A stretch of 64,000 bases of DNA from Perilla frutescens (lineage: Eukaryota > Streptophyta > Magnoliopsida > Lamiales > Lamiaceae). Both the position numbers and the translations under genes were made by a program. Under the pieces are notes generated by a model. It ran no database searches, had not been told where the DNA came from, and saw only the letters and a program-made list of their open reading frames with translations. Shown piece after piece: positions 49,202-59,639 of the stretch. The DNA lies in the NCBI GenBank assembly GCA_026008535.1, contig BRKX01000004.1, forward strand, positions 15,401,501-15,465,500. The letters run 5' to 3'. Every line of letters begins with the position of its first letter. The stretch's first letter is position 1.

Positions 49202-50092
49202 TGTAACACGGATTTTTGTATTTAATTTAGTAAAACACAAAACAGTGTACAATAAAATAATTTCGGATCAAAAATATAAATTTATGAATCCAATCTCTAT
49301 TTTTCCTCTGATTCTGCTCTTCAAAACTTGATTTTCAAACGGTCTTTGAAATCTTCAGAGTAAATTTGTCTCTCTGATTTTCTCGGACTTGTTGTTTGGA
49401 TTTGACCTTTGAAGTTTTCGGGGAAGATTTGTATCCTCGATCTTCTTTGACTTGATCTTTAGTCTTGATAACGTTAACTCGGAGGGCCGATGCCTTATTT
49501 CCGGATCAAACACTAATTTCGAAATGAATTTGATGAAGAACGCATTTGACTGCCTTGCTTATGGATCAAACGTCGTCTTCGGGATGAATTTGGTGAAGAA
49601 CGCCTTTGAATGTCACAAGAACGCCTTGAATATCTGAGAGAATTTCACTTATGGAAGTTCTCAAATTCTTGAACTCTTCAAATGGTCTTGCTTGTGGATC
49701 AAACGCCGTCTTCGGGATGAATTTGGTAAAGAACGCCTTTGAATGTCACAAGAACGCCTTGAATATCTTTGAGAATTTCACTTATGGAAGTTCTCAAATT
49801 CTTGAACTCTTCAAATAACTTCTGGTGTGATTTTCAACTGATATGGAGGCCCTATTTATAATTGTGAGAAGGGAGATCTAGAGCTGATGTAACACTATCT
49901 CATTGGCTATTGGAAATTGATATATATCTTGAAAGATATTTACTTATTTCCAAAGAACTTGATGTTTATCATATAATAATATCTTTATTATTTAAATATT
50001 TTATCTAATTTTAAATTTGATATGATTCCAAAACTAAATAAATATATTAAAATCAATAAAAATATTATATATAATATTGTAAAACTTCGCCA
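49202..50092 (-). repeat. 5' LTR of the gag-only element
   Basis: 891 bp, highly similar to 46413-47304, including the internal duplication and TATA box. Confidence 0.9.
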
Positions 50093-50115
50093 CCTAGAAG
50101 TAGTTTTTCATCTAA

Positions 50116-50783
50116 TTGGTGACGATGAGTTCTTCCACTCTAGCAAGGCTGAATTCGAACAAGAGATCAAACGCCCGTTTAATAGCGAGAATTCAATCGA
50201 CCATACCTCCGATGTCGGCTTCTCAAAAGACACGTTCAGCCCGAGTGGGAAACCTCTATCAAGAGATGGAGTTCGTTTTTCAGATCACCACGAGATTCGA
50301 AGCCGTCGCAAGACATAGGAATTTGAAACCCGCTTGGTAAGGAAATCCGTAGACTTCCTTTGCAATTATGGAAAATGAGAGTTATCTTTTTCAGTTGTTA
50401 TCATATCATTATAATGAAACATGTTTTGTTAAATGGCAATCAATGTAATAACAACTTGCTCCGCTTCATGTTTTATATTTTTGCAGAACTTGCCGCCCGT
50501 AACGCACGAACTACTAGGGAAGAATTTAACTGTGGTGAAACTTGATATAGGCCGAACTGGTGGTTTTCTGTTTGATTGTGCATACCAGTACCGAGTGATA
50601 TCGCCGAGAAATAATCTGATTTCCAGACTAATTGATGGATGGAATAAGGTGATGGACTTTCTGGCAATCCAGCAGGGAGATGTTGTAGTATTTAAAAGCG
50701 ATGTTGTTGATGTCTTCAAATTTCACGTCTATCTTCAAAAGGACGCCGCCGTCGTGAAGGTTGAAGAAGGGGTTTGGATTTGA
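50116..50783 (+). pseudogene. B3-domain gene, two exons, probably broken at the splice join
   Basis: Exon 1 (ATG at 50116, or more likely 50266) ends 'FVFQITTRFEAVARHRNLKP' before a GTAAGG donor at 50337. Exon 2 starts after TTTTTGCAG at 50487 and reads 'NLPPVTHELLGKNLTVVKL', 'NNLISRLIDGWNKVMDFLAI', then 'QQGDVVVFKSD' to the stop at 50783. The 'GW..v..f.L..GD.vvF' pattern is the C-terminal half of the plant B3 DNA-binding fold. Joining at these sites leaves a phase mismatch and produces a stop at the junction, so either another donor is used or the gene is dead. The gag-only element sits directly upstream (its target copy ends at 50097). Confidence 0.55.
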
Positions 50784-51310
50784 GATGTATGTTAAGTTCG
50801 ATATTAAAATTTCAAAGTACTTTCTTTTATGTAATTAAAATAAATAATATGTAGTTAAACGTATTTACGAAACCATGCCAGATCTATTGTCTATTGAACA
50901 TCTGAATTTTGCTTATCTGTAGTTAAATGTATTCTAATTCACTAAACCATAAAAAATCTATTGAACATCAGAATTTTTTTTATCAAAGTATTTATTTTAA
51001 TAATATTTTATCAGACTAAATTTTAATGACAATTGTACCCCCAATATTTTTATGTTAACTATTATTATCAAATCCATAAAAAATTAATTATTTTCCATGA
51101 GAATATTTTGATGATTAATTATTTTTTACCCACTTTGGACTGATTTATTTTTATCACATTTTTGCCGACTCAAATACTTGCTTTAATATATGTTAATAGT
51201 TGACTCATGTTTATATTAGTATTACATGAGAAATAAGTAAGCTGTATAATTTGATTATGCGGCATATATTATTGTGATTACATTTTCCAAATCAAAACTT
51301 TATTATGGAG
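50784..51310. other. AT-rich stretch downstream of the B3 gene
   Basis: No gene seen. Probable 3' untranslated and intergenic sequence. Confidence 0.4.
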
Positions 51311-51809
51311 TAGGCATGTAATGAAGCCGAGTCGAGTCAAGTAATAGCCTTACCGAGGTCGAGCTTAATAAGAAAAACTCGAAGGTTGACTCGACTCGAG
51401 CTCGGTCGAGCCTTGATTTTTCGAGCTCGAGCTCGAGCTCGAGCTCGAACTCGAGCTCTCGACTCAATAGCAAACTCGACAAGCTCGAGCTCGACTCGAC
51501 TTGACTTGATTATGTATAAATATTAAATAAAAAATTATATTTATTTAATTTTAAATAAATATAATTTAATTATTAATGATATATATGTAAATAATTAAAT
51601 TATTAAGGGTAAATTTGTAATTGATTTAAGCTCAATTAAGCTCGATAAGGCTCCCGAGCCAGTCGAGCTCACTATTATGGAGCTCAAGCTCAACAACTAC
51701 TCGAGTAGCGCGAACTCGAGCTCAACTTGACAAATCTCGAGTCAATTTCGAGCTTTCACCGAGTCAATCTCAAGTAGCCCACGAATAGGCTCGACTTGCT
51801 TATACCCCT
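51311..51809. repeat. MITE-like repeat rich in CTCGAGC motifs
   Basis: It starts TAGGCATGTAATGAAGCCGAG and ends CTCGACTTGCTTATACCCCT, which are roughly inverted. The interior holds a (GAGCTC)n run at 51421-51460 and many CTCGAG/CTCGACT copies in both orientations around an AT-rich centre. The layout suits a non-autonomous DNA transposon, but no clear target duplication was found. Confidence 0.4.
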
Positions 51810-51898
51810 CTTAATGAATACCAAATCATATTTTTTAACTAGGATAGAGCTCATCAACCACCTCATGACACGTATACTGGTTGGAATTTTATGTTACA

Positions 51899-52036
51899 AC
51901 ATTTCGTGTTTTCAGTCTGTTTATCATTATTAAATTTCTAATTGAAATAATATTTTTTCGTAAATCAACATTTCGTGTTTTCAGTCCGTTTATCATTATT
52001 AAATTTCTAATTGAAATAATATTTTTTCGTAAATTA
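51899..52036. repeat. Tandem duplication, two 69-bp units
   Basis: The units begin at 51899 and 51968 with ACATTTCGTGTTTTCAGT and are nearly identical. The ORF at 51881-52093 is just their translation. Confidence 0.9.
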
Positions 52037-52368
52037 AAATTATTTCTAATGAAAATAATCATCGTCAACTTTTCTCAACAAATAAATTATTAAAGTAAAT
52101 AAAAATTAATTTAAGGAAGAAAACACATGGTAAACATGTAATTTGAAAGTGTAACACGGAAGCTAAAACATAGAGTGTAACAGTAGATCCCATGTGCTCT
52201 ATGTATAACAGTACCTATTCATAGTTCATTTATCCAATTAAAGTTCATTTTTAATGTTTATCAGGTATATATATTTTATTCATTATTACTTATTTATTTA
52301 TTAGTTCATAGTTAATATCATACCTTTTTAGAATAGAGGGTTAACGTTTTCGGTAAGTCATCCATCAG

Positions 52369-54960
52369 TGTAACGCCCCAATTCCTGAAATCTGAGGCGC
52401 TACACAAAATTAAATAAAATTCCTATTTTCATAACCATTTTACCTTTAAAAAGAAAAAAAATTTATGATAATTTCTTTAGAAATAAAATCCACCAATTAT
52501 CATTTTAGAAGACTTTTCAAACAACCAATCATAATATATTTCACAAACGACTAGTCAATGTTGAAAGCCTAATATTTAAACAAGTCAAAAATAACGGTGA
52601 AACCTGTACGATTTTAATATTCGTAAATATTCAAAATATTCAGCGGAAACATAATACGTTAAATTATTGACCAGAGTCAACATTCAACATTCAAAATACA
52701 ATTTTGAGTAGTCAAAAATTTATAGAACTCATATGTCCACGTCAGCTGCCTGCATCACCTTGTACCTGAAAAATATTTTAGAAAACGTGGGCTGAGTGCC
52801 AGAAAATACTCAGTGGGTTTATCGTATTCGTCCAAACACATGCAAGGATTTTTAATATAAAAATCCAACAATCCACTATTTAAAAATCATGTTCCTGCGC
52901 TTAGGAATATTTATTCAAAAGCCGATAATCAATATTTATTCAGATGCCCATGCGCTTAAGAATAGTTATTCAGAAGCGAACAATTCAATATCATTCTCAT
53001 AACAATGCACTTAAGAATATTTATTCAAAAATGAACAGTTCAATCAAAAACCAATGCGCTCAAAAGACCATGCATGGATACAGACTCTATGTGATCACAT
53101 ACTATGTTACAATATAATTGACCATGCCAGAATTCATCATGCAGGTTGAATCATATCCACGATGAGCGAAAACAGTCGTAAATCATTTATGGACGAAAGC
53201 ATTTTAAAACATAAGTTTTAGTTAACAAAAACCCACATTATAGCTAAAATAGCTGGAGCTTTACACGTGTCTTGCAAATCCTAAGCCTGAGAATCTCGGG
53301 TCTCGGATTCGGGCCTACAAAATGAGAACTACCTATTAGCATCATGCTAGGCTATAACATAAGATAAGTATGGGCATAAGGGTGACGAGCTCTCGAAATT
53401 TGGACTCAAATAAACAACTCTCGGAAGATGTATAGATTTAAATTGTCCCAAAAAATCCAATTAAAATCTAGGTAGATCAATTAAGACATTTTAAAATAAA
53501 CTCTTGAACTAAATGGAATTATCCATTATATATATATATAAATAATTGTAACACTTCTCATTAAAAACTTATAATCATTTTATTCACCTTTATAAACCTT
53601 ATTTAATTAAAATTTTAAAGATGAAAATAAAATATCTAAACTAACTAACTCACGCATACACACGGAAGCACACTTTGCCAAAATGGAATCTCAAATTCAT
53701 TTCCTCTATATTCCAATAATAAAGAAGTCTCCGTACAATTTAACTAGACAAGCTTAATTTTAAAGTCAAATCCACTTTTTCTTCCTTCTCTCCAAAACAT
53801 AAGACCCACCACTTTTCTCTCTCTTCTTCACCATTGAATTTCATAGAAATATGAACAGATTTAGCTCTCTTCCTATTGGTACACAAGCTCACATTTAAAT
53901 TGAATAACATATCTAACTCATGGCTATTTCGCCATAATCAAAATTAATTCCAACCTTATTCAAAAGTCTTCACAAATTCATGCTCTTGCCCTCAAAAATA
54001 CCATCAAAAACCTTTATACAATAGAACAAGCACCCCCAGAAGCATAATCGATGGAACTCAAAGAAAGAATGCATAAAAATTTGGATTTTAACATGATTTC
54101 CTAACAACTTTTAAAAAAAAAAAACGATCGACCAAACAACATCGAATTTAGAACCTGATACTACACACTTAAATCTTGGAGAGAGAAGTTTCTAACTGTG
54201 TAAAGAACAATAACTATTGGTCACAGAAAAGGTTTAAAACCTGCAGCTGTAGCAGCAACAGTGACTAATCGAGTGCCGCAGTGAGTTTCCGTCAACTTAC
54301 GATGTAAAAATGATCAACTGAACAGTGTCTGATCAGCGATCCAGTACTGAATACATGTAGCCTATCGGATAAGGTTTCCAGCGGTAAAAAATTGATGGAA
54401 ATTCGACGAATGGATCGTTCGAACTTAGCTCCGCAAGTGGACAATGGTGCAAGGCGGCGAAATCAGTTCACAACTATTCTTGTCTTTATTTTTCATCGTT
54501 CCAGGCACCAAACTAAATAATTTCTAGTATAGTTGGGATTTACTTTACAAGAGGATTACCATGATATAAGTTCCATAAATTTTGGCTATTGTTTGATGGT
54601 GGAAAAGAGTGAATAAAGAATGGCAGTCGACGATGGTTCCAAATAGATGAAGAATGAGAAGTCTTGGTCTATTTTGATGGTTTTCCTCTTTATGATGTAG
54701 CAACATCTGTCCACAGAAATAATAACACACAAAAAACGTGTAAGTCATGCAATTGGGGTAGCTTTATGAGCCAAAATGGATTGGGCTCATAATTTATCAA
54801 AATAGCTTGAATTAAGCTTTATATTTGGGCTTTGAACTGATATGATGTTGGGCCTTAAAACCCAATAATTTGGGCCCTGTCCATTTTAATTCATTTGGGA
54901 TGAATCTTATTTGACTTAATTAATTTACTTAAACCCAATTCAAGGTTTTAGGGTATTACA
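52369..54960 (-). mobile_element. Solo LTR (2592 bp), minus orientation
   Basis: On the + strand TGTAACGCCCC...GGGTATTACA, with the perfect duplication ATCAG at 52364-52368 and 54961-54965. No internal region. Its own 5' end (TGTAATACCC) and 3' end (GGGGCGTTACA) match the other solo LTRs here, and it carries the shared hairpin at 52793-52812. It inserted upstream of the B3 gene at 55765. Confidence 0.93.
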
Positions 54961-54965
54961 ATCAG

Positions 54966-55764
54966 TCTCCAACCCTTCACTCCTTCTCAGTTCATTTGGA
55001 GAAGCCACTCATCTCAAAGGTAAGCGTTGTTGAAGATCGCACTCTCTATCTACAATTTACTGAATGTAACTCTAAACATTCGGGATTGATTTTTGGGAAT
55101 GTCTCCACCAATTTGGGATTTAACTTCATGTATTTACGCTGAGTCAAGAACAATGGATCTTTTTTTCCGTTTCAAACTGATGTATGCTTGCGGAGTGCTG
55201 TTCAACCATTAAGATTTCTAATTCTTGCATTACTTAGTAAAATACCACATAATTCATATGCGTTTTACATATTTTTTCATGTGTAGAAGTACTGTATTTG
55301 CTATTCACCGTCAACTATAAAGTTCGGGATTAGACCTAATAAATAATATTTTCTTGTTCAAACGGTTGATTTAGGCCAAATATATTACCTCCGCATTTTC
55401 CAACCTGTATTTCATTAGATAAAATTTCGAAGGGTTTTTTACATTACTAAATTCACAAAATTATGAGGGTCCAGACTCATCATAATATTTTGTTGTGGAT
55501 GCAAGGGATCTTCATAGCTTCTCCAATACACCAACCCACATTTTAATGTTATCTAGGTAGTTGTACTAATCATATCAAGAGAAGTTTAATTAACTAAAAC
55601 ATATTAACTATAACTAACACAATAATTTAAATACAAAAGAGCTTACTAACTACGCATTGCACAATTTTTTCACTCATATGTTATTGCTGATAAATATTAA
55701 AGGCAGACCGCCTTATTCTTGATTTCTCCCGTGACCAATATTCCACTCTTTGGATAATTGCACA
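54966..55764 (+). other. Probable 5' untranslated exon and intron of the B3 gene
   Basis: 54966-55018 looks like a leader ending CTCAAAG before a GTAAGC donor at 55019. The rest up to 55764 has stops in all frames and is intron-like. Confidence 0.35.
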
Positions 55765-56248
55765 ATGGAGTACCCGATGGCATACCTAAAACCAATCTTT
55801 TACAAAATGGTGGAAAATGATGGGCCTACACAATCCTTGGTGAGAATTACCACCTATTTTATACAAATTTCAAAGTTAATCCATTGTGTTGAATTTTAAG
55901 AGTTGTAATACGCATATATTAAACTTGGAATACCTTTCTTGCATGTAGAGTCTAATCTACTTCATGTTGCAGTGTCTACCATATCAATTTTACATGGATA
56001 ACACTGAGACCATGCCACCAGTTGTAAGGCTCATATTTAAATCTGACAAATATTGGACTTGTGATCTTAAACAAGCTGAAGAGAGGACAGAATGCTTCTC
56101 CTTGACAAAGGGATGGAAAGAGTTCGCATCTGCAGCATCTCTACAGCCATCAGAAGTACTTATGTTTTATCAAGTTGGGAAAAATGCATATGTAGTATCA
56201 ATTCACTTAAATGTCACGGTTCAGAGAATGAATCATCCGGCTCCCTAG
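55765..56248 (+). CDS. Short B3-domain protein (two coding exons)
   Basis: Exon 1 (55765-55839) encodes 'MEYPMAYLKPIFYKMVENDG' and five more residues, and ends in phase 0 at a GTGAGA donor. Exon 2 (55973-56248), after TTGCAG, continues in frame with 'CLPYQFYMDNTETMPPVVRL', 'YWTCDLKQ', 'FSLTKGWKEFASAASLQPSE' and 'MFYQVGKNAYVVSIHLN'. The F.K start, 'L...W', 'GW.eF' and the final beta strands follow the REM-type B3 fold. Product about 116 residues. B3 proteins bind DNA in the nucleus and control flowering and development, but single-domain copies this short are often of unknown role. Exons with more B3 sequence follow, so the original gene may have had several domains. A solo LTR lies about 800 bp upstream of the ATG. 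Confidence 0.65.
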
Positions 56249-56439
56249 TGTAATCAACATCACTATACAAACACTTCATCCTTCTACATCTACCTACACG
56301 GTTAATATATGGGATCGCACATTGTGAGTTAAATCATTTTCCTCAAGATTAAGTGTGCATTGGCATTTAGATAATATCAATTATCCTTTGTGGAATTATT
56401 CATATGTCAGTTGCTATCATCCTTATTTGTGGATAAGTG

Positions 56440-57223
56440 TGAATTCATTAAGGGCATCCACTCGATCAATCTGGAAAATTGGTTGGGCGAAATATAGAAG
56501 GTGTCCATTCTGCATGACTATGGAAGGCATTATATGACAAATAGATGGACTGAGTTCAAAGAGGAAAACAACATAAAATGGCAAGACATGTTCACATGCC
56601 ATCACATAGGCAATGATATTCTGCGTGTATCGATATTTGGTCAAGATGGATGCTTGAAGTAGCATGCTAGCCTATTTACTGGTATGTATTATTATACTTA
56701 GCGGGTGTATTTCGAATTAATATCATCCTTATGGCACAATCGGATTATATCTATAGCAAATCGAATTTCAACGGAGCCTCATTTAGGAAGAATGCACACA
56801 CGATACAAGAATTGGATGATGGTTAAGAAAATGAAGCCCCGTTTTAAAAATATTGACATGTAAGATTGGCAAGAAAATTTGATACATACCACTTTTATGT
56901 ACAATTTTTTTCGCCACAGTCAGATTACATAAATTTAGATTCCTTCATATGAAACAGGGCCTTTCATGGTATTTAGTTGAACAAAATGGATTGGAGGCGG
57001 CTCGACATGTTTGGATTGAGAATATCTTTTGATACAGGTGGAAAGTCCCAATGACCGTTATCAATAACAATTCGACACTGAGGTACCATCTAGAAAAGGT
57101 CGAATGGATTCAATTCGTAATAGATAACGACATTGGAGAAGGAGATATTCTCTTGTTCAAGGTGAAACCTAACTCAATCATTAAAGTGGTGGTTCGGGCT
57201 AGTTATGCATTAATCTGTGAATA
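56440..57223 (+). pseudogene. Two further B3-domain remnants
   Basis: The first piece (about 56505-56660) reads 'LHDYGRHYMTNRWTEFKEEN' then 'GNDILRVSIFGQDGC' and a stop, with another stop (TAG) just before it near 56498. The second (about 56955-57223) reads 'SWYLVEQNGLEAARHVWIEN', an in-frame TGA, then 'WKVPMTVINNNSTLRYHLEK', 'WIQFVIDNDIGEGDILLFK' and ends in TAA at 57223. Both have the B3 'W.v...W..F....i..GD.l.f' pattern. They could be later exons of the gene at 55765 if splicing removes the stops (a CAG precedes 'GTGGAAA' at 57041), or decayed tandem copies. They are on the same strand and close together, which suits a former multi-B3 REM gene. Confidence 0.5.
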
Positions 57224-58151
57224 ACTTATGCTTTTATCATCGGTGAATTGATTCCACATAGCAGACTATGGACAATTATTTTGGACTCCACCCGACACTT
57301 TTGTTAAAATTGTTCATCTAATTTGTGATATATATACATATATATTGTAGTAAACATATGAAACATATTCATAATAGGCATGTAATTAATCTGCACTCAT
57401 GCACAAGTCAGTGCGTATTTACATAAATTATATTTAGTGTTGAATATCAGATCAGAAGCTGAAGCGGCCCACTCCGAATTTTGTTTTCAAAACAAGTAGG
57501 CCACTTGTTGTAGGCCCAACTAGGTTAAGAACTCTTCTATTCTCTCATTCCTTACTTTTAGTCTTTTCCTTACAAATATTATTGCTCCAGTAAGATCTTA
57601 TATCAACATTCAAAACTTTGTGGAACAACTATACCTGATCACTACGTCAATTGAAATTGACATTAAACAAATACATCGGATAAATATTAATCAAAATAAT
57701 ATTTATGACATTAACATTTCATAGACGTTAACTTCTAGTGATCGGTCTCATGTAGAGCTCAAAATCATATTGGACCAACTTCAAAATTGTTAACAATAAC
57801 TTTAGGATTTCCAGATTTTTATTTAGGGATTTTATTCCGGCAAAATTGTTTCCTTAGGAACTTTTATATTTTTTTCCTTTCATTTTTCAATTACATCTTT
57901 TTTTTTTATTTGCACCAAACACAATCGCAATTTACATTTACATAATATGATATCATTTATCATTACGTTATCAAATACTCTAAAATAGATCATAACGACA
58001 TAATATAATACGATATTTCTAATTACAATCCACATAAACGTACATATTACAATACAAACTTAATTTAAAATATCAATACACACATAATTACCGAATCCAA
58101 GCGTGGATGGACAGAGGAGATAACTGAACAAATTGAAATAGCTATGAATAA
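57224..58151. other. Intergenic, no gene seen
   Basis: AT-rich. A polyadenylation-like region for the B3 remnants may lie at its start. No conserved ORF. Confidence 0.4.
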
Positions 58152-58508
58152 TTAACTTCGAAGATTAGGCCTTTCTAATTGAAGACTGAGGTTGTCTGGG
58201 TAATAACACCAAGTAGAAAGAGAAGCTTGACCAACCTCTTTTATCTCTGAGATTTCATCATCAATTTTATTCAATACTTCAACAATTAGATTAACATCCT
58301 CAGAAACTTTGTCCGAGAAGCCATCCACTACATTTTCTGCATTTGCCCAGAAAAAATAATCACAACCTCCCCGCAATGAGTTTGGGCATGTGTGGAAGAT
58401 CCGGCCCTTGCTTCTCTCTTTACCCGACACGTAGGTGCGAACAGCTTTTCTACAATAACAAACTTTTGCATGCTTCTTGCTTCCTTTGTTTGAAGACGAA
58501 GTAGACAA
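58152..58508 (-). CDS. Small GRF-type zinc-finger protein
   Basis: An uninterrupted 118-codon ORF from the ATG at 58508. After a Ser/Lys-rich start it has the GRF zinc finger: 'CYCRKAVRTYVSGK', then 'GRIFHTCPNS' and 'GGCDYFFWAN'. The CxC...C...C ligands and the Gly-Arg-Phe-like 'GRIF' are in place. A C-terminal helix ('DKVSEDVNLIVEVLNKIDDE') could form a coiled coil. In larger proteins GRF fingers bind single-stranded nucleic acid; the role of the small plant versions is not known. It is the cleanest intact non-transposon ORF in the window. Small GRF genes are also found near transposons, so a mobile origin cannot be excluded. Confidence 0.7.
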   Translation of the reverse strand: MSTSSSNKGSKKHAKVCYCRKAVRTYVSGKERSKGRIFHTCPNSLRGGCDYFFWANAENVVDGFSDKVSEDVNLIVEVLNKIDDEISEIKEVGQASLSTWCYYPDNLSLQLERPNLRS

Positions 58509-58835
58509 TCTTCGAAGATATTAGATATAAATCGATGAGGAAATGAGTGTTCTGGAAGTGAAAGAATATCGAGGCGCCGGCGAAAGGATTACAAAATACA
58601 ACAATGCAAGAGCAAATGTTGTAACCCTAAAATAGTGACACCCTTTTATTTTTTGTGATCAATGTGATATTATATCTTTTTTTAACACTATCGGGTTTGA
58701 GCCTTTTAATATATTTGTTGTAAATTAACTTAGAGTTGTGTTCAATGTGATTGGCTTGTGATTTTTTGGGTTATATTGCATTATCGGGCTTCCCTAAAGG
58801 AGCTTGCTTCATAGAATCTACCAATTCATCATCAT

Positions 58836-58840
<5 letters not shown>

Positions 58841-58892
<52 letters not shown>
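58841..58892. repeat. (TA)n(GA)n compound microsatellite
   Basis: About 16 TA units followed by 10 GA units. The ORF at 58804-59010 translates this and is not a gene. Confidence 0.95.
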
Positions 58893-59600
58893 CCTTTTTA
58901 TACTTAACCCTAATCAACACATACAAACTAATTTAACCCCTACAAACTATTTTTCTTATCTTTATTTATTTCAATATATCCCTTTAATACTTCATAATGA
59001 TCTAATTTAGTAAATGCCCTTAAATTGATTATTATTGTACATTTAAATTCTTATACCATGATTCCGAACTCTAAAAATACTTAACATAGTAATTCAAAAT
59101 TAAACATGCATATTTTAAATAAAATATACACTTTATCAGTGGATTAGTGCAATCAGAATGAATTAGAAGATTCAATGCTTTATATAAGATCAATCAATTC
59201 ATTGATATTCTTAAAAAGAATTACGATTATTTACTTCTATAAACCTGCCAATACTGCATTTGTTTATGGCGATGGAGATTAACTTTGGACTAGTAATTGT
59301 TTTTTCCATTATCGTGTATTAAAGAGATTTTTCAGAGTTCATAAATCATGTCATCCGCAATTGTGAGGTCCAACATTAGGGATTCTTCATACTTTAGAAA
59401 TCAAGACATAACACAAATATTTCAGTATGAACTCAATATAGCATTAAAGAAATATAGAGATCATAAATACGAACATAATGATTCCAATCTATCAACCTAC
59501 AAATATATAAAACAACCCGGTCATCGAGCATGAGTTAAGTTCACCAAAATTAAAAGAGTGCAGTTCAGCGAAATATAAAGAGTAATCACTAAGGGAGCCA
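58893..59600. other. Intergenic, no gene seen
   Basis: AT-rich with short ORFs only. The 59348-59533 reading has no recognised motif. Confidence 0.35.
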
Positions 59601-59639
59601 ACAAAAAAAATATAATTAACAACCAAATCAATAGATCAA

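Larger units (their letters stand above)
46413..50092 (-). mobile_element. Gag-only non-autonomous LTR retrotransposon (TR-GAG-like)
   Basis: Its two LTRs are 46413-47304 and 49202-50092 (about 892 bp, TGTAACAC...CCA). The flanks CATAG (46408-46412) and CCTAG (50093-50097) are a target duplication with one mismatch. A CCA-ended tRNA-like primer site (49178-49196) beside the upper LTR, a purine tract beside the lower LTR (minus-strand GAGGGGGC), and gag on the minus strand set the orientation. No protease, RT or integrase exists. The place of pol is taken by a tandem-repeat array. Total length 3.7 kb. TR-GAG elements are known as gag-carrying non-autonomous retrotransposons moved by partners in trans. 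Confidence 0.88.

Noticed and set aside
58804..59010. ORF with Tyr-Ile and Glu-Arg runs
   Set aside because: It is the translation of the (TA)n(GA)n microsatellite.
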